The notes beneath the pieces were generated by a model. That model had not been told where the DNA came from. It ran no database searches and saw only the letters and a list, made by a program, of their open reading frames with translations. From Protopterus annectens (lineage: Eukaryota; Chordata; Ceratodontiformes; Protopteridae): a stretch of DNA of 64,000 nucleotides. How positions within the stretch are numbered: position 1 is the first letter of the stretch; the number at the start of each line of letters is the position of its first letter. The position numbers and the translations under genes are program-made. Positions 43,411 to 54,426 of the stretch are shown here, one piece after another. The stretch lies in the NCBI RefSeq assembly GCF_019279795.1, contig NC_056739.1, positions 17,711,292 to 17,775,291 of the forward strand, read 5' to 3'.

Positions 43411-43691
43411 TCACTTGGAACACAAATGGATACACCCAGTATTTCCAGACGTTGCTCTCTTTCTCAAGCATAATTTCCCTTAAGGCCACACAGGGAACAT
43501 ACTCAGCTCAAGGTCTGGGTTTCTCTCTCTGTCTCTCCCCAGATTCCCAATAAGGATCCCCACTGGCACAGCTGCAGAGTTAGTCCTCAGCTGAATGTCC
43601 AAGCCAAGGCCCCTCCACTCTCTCTGTGAAACCAGTACTTCGTGTCCCTGCTCCAAGTACCTGACACAAACACTCTGAGATTTAATTTTCA

Positions 43692-43734
<43 letters not shown>

Positions 43735-43990
43735 CTGGCAAAGGCTGGCACAGGTTTAATAGCTATGCTCCTTTCTGACCAGACTATAACGTAGTTACTG
43801 ACATCAGACTCTCCCAAGCCAGCTACTTTAAAGCTCTTAAAAGGGTACCCAATTATACTGAGTGAAAGTAATATTAATACAAATGGTAGTGCTGACCAAA
43901 CAGCCAGGCTTTCAGGAGTGGCCACAATATCACCAATAGATGTAAGTACTCTCAGATGTTAAAATATTCTCTAAAGAACAAGCCACAATG
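43411..43990 (-). other. LTR-like stretch upstream of the unassigned frame
   Basis: Read on the minus strand, 43990 to 43660 has a candidate LTR look: it could open TGATATTGTGGCC, it contains TATTAAA-like and ATTAAA signals, and it could end TTTGTGTCA near 43665, followed by a leader to the ATG at 43410. I see no clear primer-binding site and no second LTR, so this is a suggestion only. Confidence 0.25.
43693..43731. repeat. (CA)n microsatellite, about 19 units
   Basis: An uninterrupted AC dinucleotide run. The open frames of repeated Cys-Val seen across it are an artefact of the repeat. Confidence 0.95.
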
Positions 43991-44127
43991 AAAAGTTTAA
44001 ATATACTTAATAATAAATAACAAAATAACATGAAAATACTAAATATCTATTTACAATAAACAACAGAGTTTCAACCACAGGAAATATTAAAATAACAGAT
44101 GAACAGATTCACACAGATGCAGAAAAA

Positions 44128-44373
44128 AAGAAGTTCTGCACTCACCATAATATTCCATGTTTGTTGTCCTTGATCTCGCCTTCCTTCTTGCTGGTTGGGT
44201 TCAGAGCCGACCCTCGGCTCTGACTCTGCAGTATTCTAAAACTCGAGAGCTTCCACTGGCTCGAGGCTAGACCCTATCCCACTATGCCTAGTGCTAGTTG
44301 CCCAGATCTCGTTTGTGATAACCCATAACATTAGACCACAATGTGTAGATATACAACTATAGGCATATATAAC

Positions 44374-44416
<43 letters not shown>

Positions 44417-44690
44417 GTATATAAAGACATATACAAGACAAAACCATCAAGCCATTAGTAGAAATTCTTAATCTATTCAACTCATAAGGCAGGAAGGGAA
44501 TCAAGGCCTATATAGCCAAAGATGAATAACTCCTCTCGATCCTCCAGGAGGGGGAAGGAGGGTGGGATGCAAGAAGAAAGGCGAGATCAAGGACAACAAA
44601 CATAAAACGTTATGGTGAGTACATAACTTCGCTGTGTTATGTTGTCCCTATCTCACCTTCCTTCTTGTTGGTTGGGACCCCATCGCCAGC
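44128..44690. repeat. DIRS-G left ITR and ICR with (AT)n in the loop
   Basis: The left end AAGAAGTTCTGCACTCACC, diverged from GAAGTTATG, and the ICR at about 44590-44660 (ACAAACATAAAACGTTATGG, then CATAACTTC) form inverted arms. Between them lies an AT microsatellite at 44376-44414. Confidence 0.8.
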
Positions 44691-44694
44691 ACCT

Positions 44695-45200
44695 TCTTCT
44701 TGGATGGCTCAATGGAATATACTCTTCAGAACCATGGAACCATAGGATGCCCTGTTCCGGGAGGCCACATCTACTTTGTAATGAATAATGAAGGTATGGG
44801 GGTTAACCCATGTAGCTGCCACACAAACTGAGTCTAAAGGCAGTCTAGCCTGAAAGGCAGTGGAGGTAGACAAAGCCCTGGTTGAGTGTCCTCAAATTTT
44901 CCCTGGTAGTTGTTTGTTCTGCGAGTTATTGTTTTCTGCAAAGGATACAAACAACTGGTCAGACTGAATTCCTGAATCCTGTGAAAATAGAAACATAATT
45001 GTCTATGAAAATTCAATTGGTGGAGTTTATAATCTGTTGTGTTGCCAAGGTTCGGAAAGAACACTGGTAGTTCTATTGACTGATACAGATTGAGCTCTGA
45101 GCAAACATTTGGTAGAAAGGAAGGGTTGGGTCCTGAGAGAAACCCTATTTTTGTGGAAAATTAAATAAGGGGGACAAATGGAAAGGGCTTTGTTTTTCTC
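44695..45200 (-). pseudogene. DIRS-G tyrosine recombinase C-terminal half
   Basis: Minus-strand blocks are the PPYLIFHKNRVSLRTQP equivalent near 45150, LPVFFPNLGNTTDYKLHQLNF near 45040, and in another frame the end with VAATWVNPHTFIIHYKVD near 44790, keeping the conserved Trp and the nucleophile Tyr. Frames change at least three times and the HxxR region is hard to read. The first catalytic Arg lies beyond the L1-A insertion. Confidence 0.75.
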
Positions 45201-45203
45201 TAA

Positions 45204-48200
45204 TTTTTTTTTTCAAATAAAGTTGAATAAATTCCATAATACTTGTATATGACATCTTAAATAACTATGTACACTATTTACATCAGCCTGACATTATGAC
45301 AGAGCTCAATACATACAATTACTTTATTAGGTATAGCAATCCAGTTATCAGAGTGTATCTGTTCAGTTATTCTTAAGTGCCAATCAATAAGACTATTTTC
45401 CATGGATTGTTAATAAATGGCTTAGGATGAATCCTTAAATCTTTAATTTTAATTTCCAACAATGATGTGGTCCTCAGTAGGCTGTAGAAGTCTTCCAAAG
45501 TCAGTATTGCATTTGTATTCCATCTTCTTGTTATACACTTCCCTGAGATTGCAAGTACTGTCCATACAAGACACATATTGACTCATTCAAATTAGGACCT
45601 TTGTACACATTTAATAATACTAGAGCTTTAGATAAGTTAAACAATTCATTAAATAAAGCTTGTAAAAAGTTTCTAATACCATTCCAAAATAGCTTAACTT
45701 TAACAGTCGAAAAAAATGTGATTCCAATCTGCAATGTGTATTTGCTCACACCTCCAACATATTCCCTTTGTGGCAGAATTAATTTTAGAAATTCCATCTG
45801 GAGTAGAGAATGCTCTGTGCAAGCATTTCCAATTAAAAACTTTCCAGTATTGTGTAAAAGATGTATGTTTTATTGATAATAAAATATTTGATTTAATTTC
45901 TTAAGTTAGCTGTAATAAGTGCCCTTTTGTTAAATAATTCCAATATGAGGATTTGGGTGTTGTTTTATAATTTATCAATAGCTTGTAAACATTTGAAATA
46001 CTATTTCCCATGTCATAATCATTATATATGATTTCATATAGGTATTTCGTAAGTTTGGGTGTTTCTTTAAATGAGTAATTACTAATATTTCTGCATAAAT
46101 CTTGCAAATACGTCAGAATGCTTTGCATAGTTAGTCAATCTTGTTGTGGAATTTTGTATGTTGTTTCTACTGCTTGCATATTCAGAACTTTTAGTTCTTT
46201 GATACATTGAAACCAACAAACAAATCCTTTCTGTTCACAGGAATTAATTATTTCTCTGTATATTTTATGTAGATAGCTCTTTGTAACCATGAATGGTGTT
46301 AAAAGATCAAACCAGATTTTAAAATCTATATTTGCATTAATAATTTTCCTACATGAGTCAATATAATAATTAATCATATGAGTCTTAGTGGGGTTAGTTA
46401 TGTTATATTGTATACTAATACATATTTGCCATGGCAAATTGTTTTTATGTTATTTGAAAAATTTCTTTGTAAATCAAACTCATTTATTGACATTACAGTT
46501 AGTAAATCTTTCCAACTTGCAGAATAATTTGGACTTATCCAATCTGAGATTGTTTTAGATCACTATCAGGAAAGTTTAATCCTCCCTGTTTCCATGGTCT
46601 GATATGATGTATTAAATTATTTTGTTTCTTTTGGGAAACCATAAAAATTTTATTAGGCATATTTCTTTGACTATATTCCTTTCTGGTAACAGTTGTATTG
46701 CCAAAGCTATATACAGAATATTGGGTAGTAAAACCATTTTTACTAACTGTAGTCTATCTTCAAATGTTAATATTATTTTGTTCCACTTTTCCACAGAGAT
46801 CTTAATTGTATTGATATTATTGTAGTTTTTTGAGACTAATTCATTATTATCCTTGCATAACTCAATTCCTAGATATTTTAAAGTGAATTCTTGTTTCCCT
46901 ATAATGTGATTCCCCTTTGTCTGCAATTCTTTTTGATTTTGATTGAAATGGAGTCCTGAAGTCCTGTAAAATGTGTCAATTAAAATATGTAATTCTTCTG
47001 TCTCTTTTGTATTAGATAATGTTAATATGTCATCAGCAAAGAGCATTACTTTAGAATTGTATTGTTCATAAACACCTAATCCTTTGATTTTTGTATTGTT
47101 ACATTTCAATAGCCAAAGCAAACAGAACCGGTGACATGGGACATCCTTGTTTAGTACCCTTTGTTATATATATAGATTCAGAGTAGAAAGGACCTAGCTT
47201 AACATGCGCTAAATTATTTGTATATATATTTAGTAGATGAACAAAGGAAGGGGGAAATTCAAACAACACCAGAAGTTTGAATAAATAGTCTCAATTTATG
47301 GAATCAATGGCTTTTTCTATATCTAAGCCAATTATGAATGTTTATTTTCTCTATTAACAATCTATAAGAGAAATTATCCTTTTAACATTGTCATGTGTGT
47401 GTCTATGATATATAAATCCAGTTTGATCATTATTTAGTTTTAGTTCTGGATAGTGGTATTTTCATTCTGTTAGTTAATATTGTCATAAAGAGTAATTTAA
47501 TAATGATATAGATCTATATGAGGTAAAGTGGTTTGGAGATTTGTTTTCCTTTAGGATTGGTGTGATTAAGGAATATCTCCAAGAGGGTGGTATTAAAGCT
47601 TGTGACTGAATTTCTAATAGAGTTTTATGGAAGAGGGATAGTATCTTTGAAGGAAAAAGTTTATATATTTCCATAATTATGCCATCTATACCTGGAGCCT
47701 TATTATTTTTACCCTCTTTGATTGTATCTGCAATTTCTTAGTAGGATATAGGTGCTTGCAGACCTAGTTTTAATTTTTCTGTTTTTTTTTTAATATTAGA
47801 AAAAATTTCATCTAGATTTAATTGATCGATGTGTACATTTTCTTTTCGGAAATCTTCCATATAGTGATTTCTATAGGCATCACGAATGTCACCTATATTC
47901 GAGACATTTTCCCTTTCTTTTCATGGAAGATACTTTTAATGTTATTAGCTTTTGATTGTACATTGATTCTTGTGGATAAATGATGTAGATATTTGGGAGA
48001 AGTGGCCAAGGTATTAATTTTTAGTTTTTCTAAATCTAAACTAGTTTTATGTGTTAGAATTTTGTTGTATTTATTGTTTAATACTTCTACGTTCTTTTTC
48101 ATCTCCAGATGATTGTGATTTTTTACAGCTTTTACTGACAAAAGTTTGGATTGTAGAACTAATAATTCAGAATCACATTTTCTGATTTTTTTTTAATACC

Positions 48201-48514
48201 AAGTTAGGGTTTTACCATATATGTAAGCTATTGAGTCCCATATCATTTTATTTATCTCTGTGGTGGAATTAATATCTAAGAACAACTGCAATTCAGATAA
48301 TAACCAGGCTTTGAACTCTTTAATTTTAGTTATATATGCTTGAATTCTGGAGTTAAAGATAAATGGTTTGTACCCATTTTGCAGTTTTAGTATCAATGAA
48401 ATGTGGTCTGAAAAGGGGCAGAGAGTGATTGAGAAATTAATAAGTGCAAGTCATGGGTAGCAAATATTTTATCTATTCTAGCTTGGGTACCAATTCTATG
48501 ATCTTGATGGGAAA
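45204..48514 (-). pseudogene. L1-A ORF2: end of endonuclease, reverse transcriptase, C-terminal region
   Basis: From 48514 down on the minus strand: HQDHRIGTQARIDKIFATHDL (endonuclease end), linker blocks at 47900-48400, early RT (LLEIQSQALIPPSWRYSLI and ITPILKENKSPNHFTSYRS near 47500-47640), then ADDILTLSNTKETEEL with the catalytic Asp pair near 47030 and YLGIELCKDN near 46870. The C-terminal part (NYYIDSCRKIINANIDFKIW) runs from 46440 to about 45530. Stops and shifts break it into six or more pieces. The RT type matches L1/Tx1 rather than CR1. Confidence 0.8.
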
Positions 48515-48870
48515 TTAGAAGTTATGTACTCACCATAACGTTCCATCTGAGTAGGTGTATTCATTTGTCTGCAACCTGTGGGTTATGGATCCGATATCGG
48601 ATCCGAACCAGCATGGTTTACCAGCTATGGATCCGAGCTCTCAGCTCCTCCCCTCACCCATAATGCCCTGCTCTCCCTACATGACCTCAGATCGAGTTTG
48701 CCAACAGCATGAACACCCTGAAAAGGGTAACACATCATATGCAGGAAACTGAAAAGGCCAGGGGGATAGGAGGGCGGGATGGTTGCAGACTCAGATGGAA
48801 CGTTATGGTGAGTACATAACTTCTAAATCTGAAGTAGGAGATTCATTTGTCTGCAACCTGTGGGACAGAG
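48515..48870. repeat. DIRS-F left ITR and ICR
   Basis: The ITR holds three GGATCC sites (GGATCCGATATCGGATCCGA and one more near 48627). The ICR at 48790-48860 joins CATAACTTCTAA (to 48826) with ATCTGAAGTAGG (from 48827). Compared with DIRS-E, the ICR left arm lacks the GAGTAGGT segment before the TCAGATGG motif. Confidence 0.9.
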
Positions 48871-48899
48871 TCCCCAGCTACCTGAGTCTTGGGCGGCCA

Positions 48900-50349
48900 T
48901 CATGGAAGGATATTCCGGAGCACCGCAGAGCCAAAGGATGCTCTACCCCTAGATGTAAGATCCAACTTGTAGTGGGAAATAAAGGTATGAGATGAAGCCC
49001 AAGTGGCTGCTGCACAAATATCATCTAGAGGAATCCTAGCCTTAAAGGCGGCCGAGGTAGAGATTGACCGGGTTGAATGGGCATGTACACCCTCCGGTGC
49101 GGGCCTTCCCGAAGCTTGATAAGCCAATAAGATACATTGTGAAATCCAGCGAGATAATGATACTTTAGAAATTGGCTTGCCCAAATTAAATTTAGCAAAG
49201 GAAATGAACAACTGGTCGGATTGCCTATGACCAGCCGTCCTATTTAGATAAAATCTAAGTTGCCTGTGAACATCTAAGGAATGAAGCTTGTATTCACCTT
49301 TGTTTTGATATTTAGGAAAGAAAACAGGGAGGTTAATGGATTGATTAATGTTTGCTTCAGAAGCTACCTTAGGAAGAAAGGACGGGTTGGTCCTGAGGTA
49401 AACACGGTCCGGATGAAAGACCAAGTAAGGAGGTTTAGCTGATAATGCTTGCAGCTCTGAGACTCTCTTGGCCGAAGTAATGGCTACTAAAAAGGCGGTC
49501 TTGAAAGATAAGAATTTCAGATCTACCATAGCAGCCGGTTCGAAGGGGGGGGCGGTCAAGGCCTGGAGGACTAAAGAAAGGTCCCAAGGAGGAACCGCTT
49601 GCTTTACAGGGGGCCTGAGAAGGAAAGTACCTTTTAGGAAAATCTTACACAATTTGGCAGACATCAGTGGACTGGAGTCATGACCAATATGATAATGAGA
49701 AATTGCCAAGTTGTACTTTGACCGTGGAACTGCTGGCACCATCATTAAAAAGAGTGGTTAAGAAGTCAAGCACTAAAGGGAGAGGAACTGTGAAGGGGTT
49801 TAGGCCTTGCCGCTCCGCCCACAAGGCGAACCGTTTCCACTTACTGCGGTAGACTTTCCTAGTGGATGGCTTATGAGCTGCCACCAGGATGGCCTTAACA
49901 GGGGACGAAATACCGGGAGTCCTGATCAGGAGTGGAACTGGAGCAGCCAAGCGGTCAGCTTCAGGTTGTCCAGATTCGGGGGAGATAAGTGGGATGGGTG
50001 AGATATCAGATCCGGAATGGGATCTAGAATCCAAGGAGAATTCACTGAGTGAGACCTTAGGAAAGGGAACCAGATCTGTCGAGGCCAAAATGGAGCAATG
50101 AGAATCATTCTGCACCCCAACCGAGAGGCTTTCTGAAGAACTTGGAGCATCAGAGGCAAGGGGGGATAAGCATAAAGAAGACCGGGCGGCCAAGCATGCA
50201 CCAGAGCGTCTCTTGGGGCACCTCCGGGAGGAGGTATCCGAGCGAAAAAACTGTCGCACTTGGTGTTTGAGGGAGATGCAAAAAGATCGCAACAGGGAGT
50301 TCCCCACTGTGCGAAGATGCGTTCCGCTACCTGAGTATTGAGAGACCAC
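48900..50349 (-). pseudogene. DIRS-F tyrosine recombinase, one frameshift
   Basis: The catalytic part is open (48900-49745): TSAKRVSEL with the first Arg, HSTR, AATWASSHTF and SHYKLDL with the nucleophile Tyr, all present. The N-terminal part (VKAILVAAHKPSTRKVYRSKW, FALWAERQGLNPF) is in another frame from about 50120, reaching VKVQL near 49705 where the single frameshift lies. Apart from that shift this is the best-preserved YR in the window. Its 5' part overlaps the methylase-like end of pol in a different frame. Confidence 0.9.
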
Positions 50350-50455
50350 TCGTAAGGGGTGAGAATGGTGCGACTGAGTTTGTCCGCCAAGATGTTGGAC
50401 CGACCCGGAATATGCATTGCTATGAGAAAGCGGTTGGTGGAGATCTCATGACTTC
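49926..50455 (-). pseudogene. DIRS-F RNase H end and methylase-like domain
   Basis: Continues pol after a frameshift near 50455: TNRFLIAMHIPGRSNILADK (RNase H end with the last Asp), then CCDLFASPSNTKCDSFFARI, LLYAYPPLPLMLQVLQKA and LIAPFWPRQIWFPFLRSH of the DNA-methylase-like domain, ending LKLTAWLLQFHS at 49926. The long open frame upstream of 50455 in this register is not pol; it is the alternate frame discussed in the findings. Confidence 0.82.
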
Positions 50456-52798
50456 TCGACAAAGAGGGTAAGACCTGGTTCCTCCCTGTTTGTTGATATA
50501 CCAGACTACAGACATGTTGTCCGATTGAATCGCAATTGTTCCCAAGGGAAGAAAGGCCTGAAGTGCTAGCAACGCTAAGAGCACTGCTCTCATCTCTAGA
50601 ACATTGATGTGCAGTGAGGTCTCTGAATCGTTCCACGTGCCTTGGACCGTCCGGCCTGCAAAATGCCCCCCCCACCCGAGGCGGGAGGCGTCCGTGGTCA
50701 CCGTGGTGAGAGGGGGAGAGGCACAAAAGGGGCGGCCTCCGTGGAGATCTGGAGAGTGTAGCCACCACAGAAGGGACCGCCTGCAAGCCTTGCTGATCGC
50801 AATGGGATGATGCATAGGAAGAGCAAGATACGACCACTGAACTAGGAGTGTCCATTGAAGGATGCGCATATTGAACCTGGCGAGAGGAAGAAGCGCTATC
50901 GCTGCCGCCATGGACCCTAGGGCCCTCAGGACCAACTCCGCCGGAACTGAGCTTGAGTGGAGAATGGCCCGCACCTGGAGCTGCAGGTTTTGAACTCTGT
51001 CCGCAGTGAGGAAGGCTCTCAATCTCCTCGTGTCTAACCTGGCACCTATAAAATCTATGAACTGCGTGGGTGCTAGGTTGGATTTCTTTGTGTTTATTGT
51101 GATGCCCAGACGGGGAGCAAGATGGAGAAAGGAGTCTCGCGCCAAGAGAAGTAGATGCCTTGTTGGGGCGGTGAGAAGCCAGTCGTCCAGGTAGGGAAAG
51201 ACCTGCACCCCCTGAAGCCTCAGGTGGGCCGCTACCACTGCTAATACTTTGGTGAACACCCTGAGGGCTGTGGTGAGACCAAAGGGAAGGACCCAGAATT
51301 GGTAGTGAATGGCTCCCAGCCGGAAGCGGAGAAACCTCCTGGAGCGCCTGTCCATTAGTATATGGTAGTACGCATCCGTGTGGTCTATGGAGCACATCCA
51401 GTGGTTTTCTCCCAGAAGGGGGAGAATAGACTGCAATGTAACCATTCGGAATTTCTCCTTGGGAACTGCCAGGTTCAAGAGAGAAAGGTCTAAAATTGGT
51501 CTTAGATCCCCCGTCTTTTTTGGCACTAAAAAGAACCTGGAGTAGAACCCTGATCCGATCTGGTCTGGGGGGACGGGCTGGATGGCTCTTTTCTTTAGCA
51601 GATGGCCAATTTCTGCCAAAGCGGCCTCCCACTGACCGGGTGGAACGTCGGGGAGGGACTTCAATTTTGGCAAGTGATGAAAAGGTATACGGTATCCTCT
51701 GGATATGATCTGGAGGACCCAGCGGTCTGATGTTATGGACTCCCATGCCGCTAGGTGCTCCAAAAAACGTCCCCCGACTGCCTCCAGAGTGGAGCAGCTG
51801 GGCAACCCTTCAGGAAGGCTGCTGCGGCGCTCAGAGAAGGGTTCTCTGGACCCGAAGTTCCTGGGAGCCCCGCTGCCCCTAGGGCGGCGTCCTCCCTGTC
51901 CTCTTCTGCCACAGAAGGACTGGTTGTCCGGAGCAGGCTGGGATTGCTGCGACTTCCGGAACCACATCTTCTTCTGACCCTTTTGGTTCCTAGAATAGGG
52001 CCTCTGGGGTACAGAGAAGCGGATTCCGACGGCAGACAGCGTCTTCCCGTCCTTCTCGCTCTGGGTCAAAGTGTCACGAACAGTCTTGCCAAAGAGGGCA
52101 GAACCATCGAAAGGGGCGTTCGCAAATGATGCCTTGAAGGGCTCCGTGAAATCGCAATGACGGAGCCAGGCCTGACGTCTGGTAACTAGGCCTGCCCCTG
52201 CTGCTCTAGCGGCACCATCCATAGCATGGGACAGTAGCCGCATAGAGGTATTAGTGACGGACCTGAGAGTGGCCATACGGGTGCAGTGCAGCACTTTGTC
52301 CTCCTCCGACATGGACTCTGGGGGGGATGCAGCGTATTCTTTTATAAGATCGCGCTGCATCCTAATCACATGTGCCAGGTAGTTCAGCGCTCTCACTGAG
52401 AAGGTCGCTGAACTAAACATCCGCTTCCCCAAGCGGTCCATCATCCGAGACTCCTTGCTCGGGGGATGGACTGAGGGACTCTCCTGAGCAAGTTCCCTCT
52501 TGGTGGCAGCCGCCGTCAACATGGCATCTACCGGAGGCCCCTTACTCCAATGGGCATGGTCAGCCGGGGGACTGAGAATACGGTCGGGCCTTTTTGGGAT
52601 TGGCTCCACGGTGTCCGGTTTCTTCCACGCCCTGGTGGTAAAGAGGTCCACCAGGGGGTCGGCAGGAGGGGACACACAAGAGGTAGACGGGCCCGCTTCA
52701 AATGCCTCCAAGAACACGGACTCGTCCGAGGAAGACTTGGGGGCAGACCACCCCCCCCCTGATGCGAAGCATTTCCATGATGTCTCCAAATGAGACAT
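50420..52798 (-). pseudogene. DIRS-F gag C-terminal domain fused in frame to RT and RNase H (792 codons)
   Basis: One uninterrupted frame holds the gag C-terminal domain (LNYLAHVIRMQRDLIKEYA, FTEPFKASFANAPFDG, TLSAVGIRFSVPQRPY), then the RT (FYSRFFLVPKKTGDLRPILDL, SIDHTDAYYHILMDRR, YLDDW) and RNase H (TVTTDAS, LEMRAVLLALLALQ, QSDNMSVVWYINKQ). In the other copies gag stops just after REPFSER-like residues and pol lies in another frame. Here a short indel near 51825 removes the gag stop and fuses the two. A conserved Leu-Gln is replaced in SIDHTDAY (SIDLQDAY elsewhere). The frame ends early at 50420 after the shift near 50455. The start shown is not the natural gag start. Confidence 0.88.
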
Positions 52799-54019
52799 CC
52801 TCAGGGGGTGATCTTGGGGAGCCTTCCCCTTCCTCCAAGTCCGTGTCTTCCTCCAAGTCCCCCCTCCTGGGGGCTGTCAGAGGACTCCTCGCAAACAGCG
52901 ACCTGTTCCAAGGGAACAGCTTGGGGCAAAGGAGCGGGCTGTCCCAAGGGCCGGATGGTGGAAGCCTGACCCAGTACAGATGGAGCGCGGGACGGAGCTG
53001 AAGCAAGTGCCGGGGGTCCGGAGACCCTCAACAGGGCCCTCTCCACTACATCAAACGCCGAAGGGGAGCCGACCTCGACCAATGGATCCGACAATCGGCT
53101 CCCCCTCGGATCCGAGGAGTGGATCGGAGCCGGCGACGCCGGATCCGGCGACAGTGCGCTCCGACACAGATGGCGCCGAAGGAGCACTGATCCCCGGATC
53201 CGGCTCGGATCCAGGCTCCGAGAGGTCGGATCCGGCACTCGAGGGCAGGGTCGGATCCGGTACCAAGTACTATCGGCGCCGACCCACCCCGCTCCGGCTG
53301 CTCGGCTCCAACTGCTCCAACCCGGGTAGCGGGTCGGAGAAGGAGCAATTGGTTTAAAGAAAGGTCGAGCTCCCCAGAGGGGAGGCAAGAGCACTCCCAT
53401 CTGCATCTGGGCCTGGATGAACCTTCTCATCATCCGGTCCAGATCCGCGTCTGACAAGCTATAGATCGATCTCGACGAGGCTACCGAGGTAGGCCTTGAG
53501 TGCCTCCTGGATAGCCTCGACGGAGATCGGGTCTCCTCCTCCATCAGGTCCCGGTGAAAAGCACACGGGTGACCGGAGCCGAGGAGGGGGAGAACCAGCA
53601 GACAAGGAGGCTGGAGGAGAAGCCCGCTTGGCAGGCGGGGCCGAAACAGAGGTCTCGGCCCGCCGCTTATGGTGCTTCTCCCTCCGGTCCTTTTTTCTAG
53701 CTTCCCTCTCCTCCGAACCACTACAGGGAGGTTGAGTCCCAGGAGGAGGAGGGGGACCCGGAGAGGAGGTAACCGTCGAAACGGCTCCCCCCGAAGGAGC
53801 GGAGGCCGGAGCCGAATCCGGGGGCAAAAGTCCCACCAAGACAAGCTTGGACCTCCGCTCCTTCAATGCCCTGGGGTTGAACCCTGCACAAATGGAACAT
53901 CCAGAAGTGAGGTGTTCAACCCCAAGGCATCGAACGCACAGAGTGTGGCCATCAGCAGGGGAAAGCTTATGGCCACACTCGGAGCACTTAGAGAAAACAG
54001 CTTTGGGTTGATCAGACAT
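52699..54019 (-). pseudogene. DIRS-F gag N-terminal and middle part
   Basis: The start codon at 54019 gives MSDQPKAVFSKCSECGHKL. The Cys/His-rich module (CVRCLGVEHLTSGCSICAGF) and SKLVLVGLL follow, then a Pro/Ser/Arg-rich middle with DADLDRMMRRFIQAQMQMGVL. Seven GGATCC sites at 53083-53265 encode GSDP- and RIR-like repeats. Frames change near 53500, 52870 and 52755 (a C run), after which the fused frame ending at 50420 begins. It is GC- and CpG-rich compared with the flanking LINE. Confidence 0.87.
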
Positions 54020-54229
54020 CCCAAAAGCTAAAAAGTTACTTAAACTAAAGGTAAAAAAAGTAAAAGTAACTAAACACACACTACGCTACCAGCGAGGGGA
54101 GGGAAATTAAGGAAAATAATATTAAAACACTAAACAAGTATAAATATGTAAAAGGGAAACCTAAACTTTCACTCAACTTTCACAAAAAAATTTAAATTTT
54201 AACAGTATAAAAACTTGAAAAATTCACTT

Positions 54230-54426
54230 AGCTGAAGAGCTCAAGAACACTAATCTGGTCACCAGCGCGGCAAACTAGATCTGAGGTCATGAAGGGAGAG
54301 CAGGGCATTATGGGTGAGGGGAGGAGCTGAGAGCTCGGATCCATAGCTGGTAAACCATGCCGGTTCGGATCCGATATCGGATCCATAACCCACAGGTTGC
54401 AGACAAATGAATCTCCTACTTCAGAT
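54230..54426. repeat. DIRS-F right ITR
   Basis: Inverted partner of 48530-48710: GATCTGAGGTCATGAAGGG, GCTCGGATCCATAGC, TTCGGATCCGATATCGGATC, ending TCTCCTACTTCAGAT at 54426. It has three GGATCC sites, like the left copy. Confidence 0.9.

Larger units (their letters stand above)
44128..45203 (-). mobile_element. DIRS-G, 3' end of a YR retrotransposon cut by L1-A
   Basis: The left ITR/ICR (44128-44690) and the C-terminal half of the YR gene (44695-45200) remain. At 45204 the poly(A) end of L1-A interrupts it inside the YR gene. The other side of DIRS-G was not found beyond L1-A and DIRS-H, so it is either deleted or outside the window. The ITR belongs to the DIRS-C/D type (GAGCCGACCCTCGGCTC). 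Confidence 0.82.
48515..54426 (-). mobile_element. DIRS-F, YR retrotransposon (5.9 kb) in L1-A
   Basis: The ends TTAGAAGTTATGTACTCACC (48515) and CTCCTACTTCAGAT (54426) match those of DIRS-E. The L1-A endonuclease frame is interrupted at this spot (FKFKEDKSL on one side, SHQDHRIG on the other), with no target duplication. It is the same subfamily as DIRS-E but with better genes. ITRs differ at about two or three positions in 114. Confidence 0.92.

Noticed and set aside
43480..43925. Open frames of repeated Cys-Val
   Set aside because: They are translations of the (CA)n microsatellite, not genes.
44376..44414. (AT)n run as a regulatory or cruciform element
   Set aside because: A simple dinucleotide microsatellite in the loop of the DIRS-G ITR/ICR pair; no further evidence of function.
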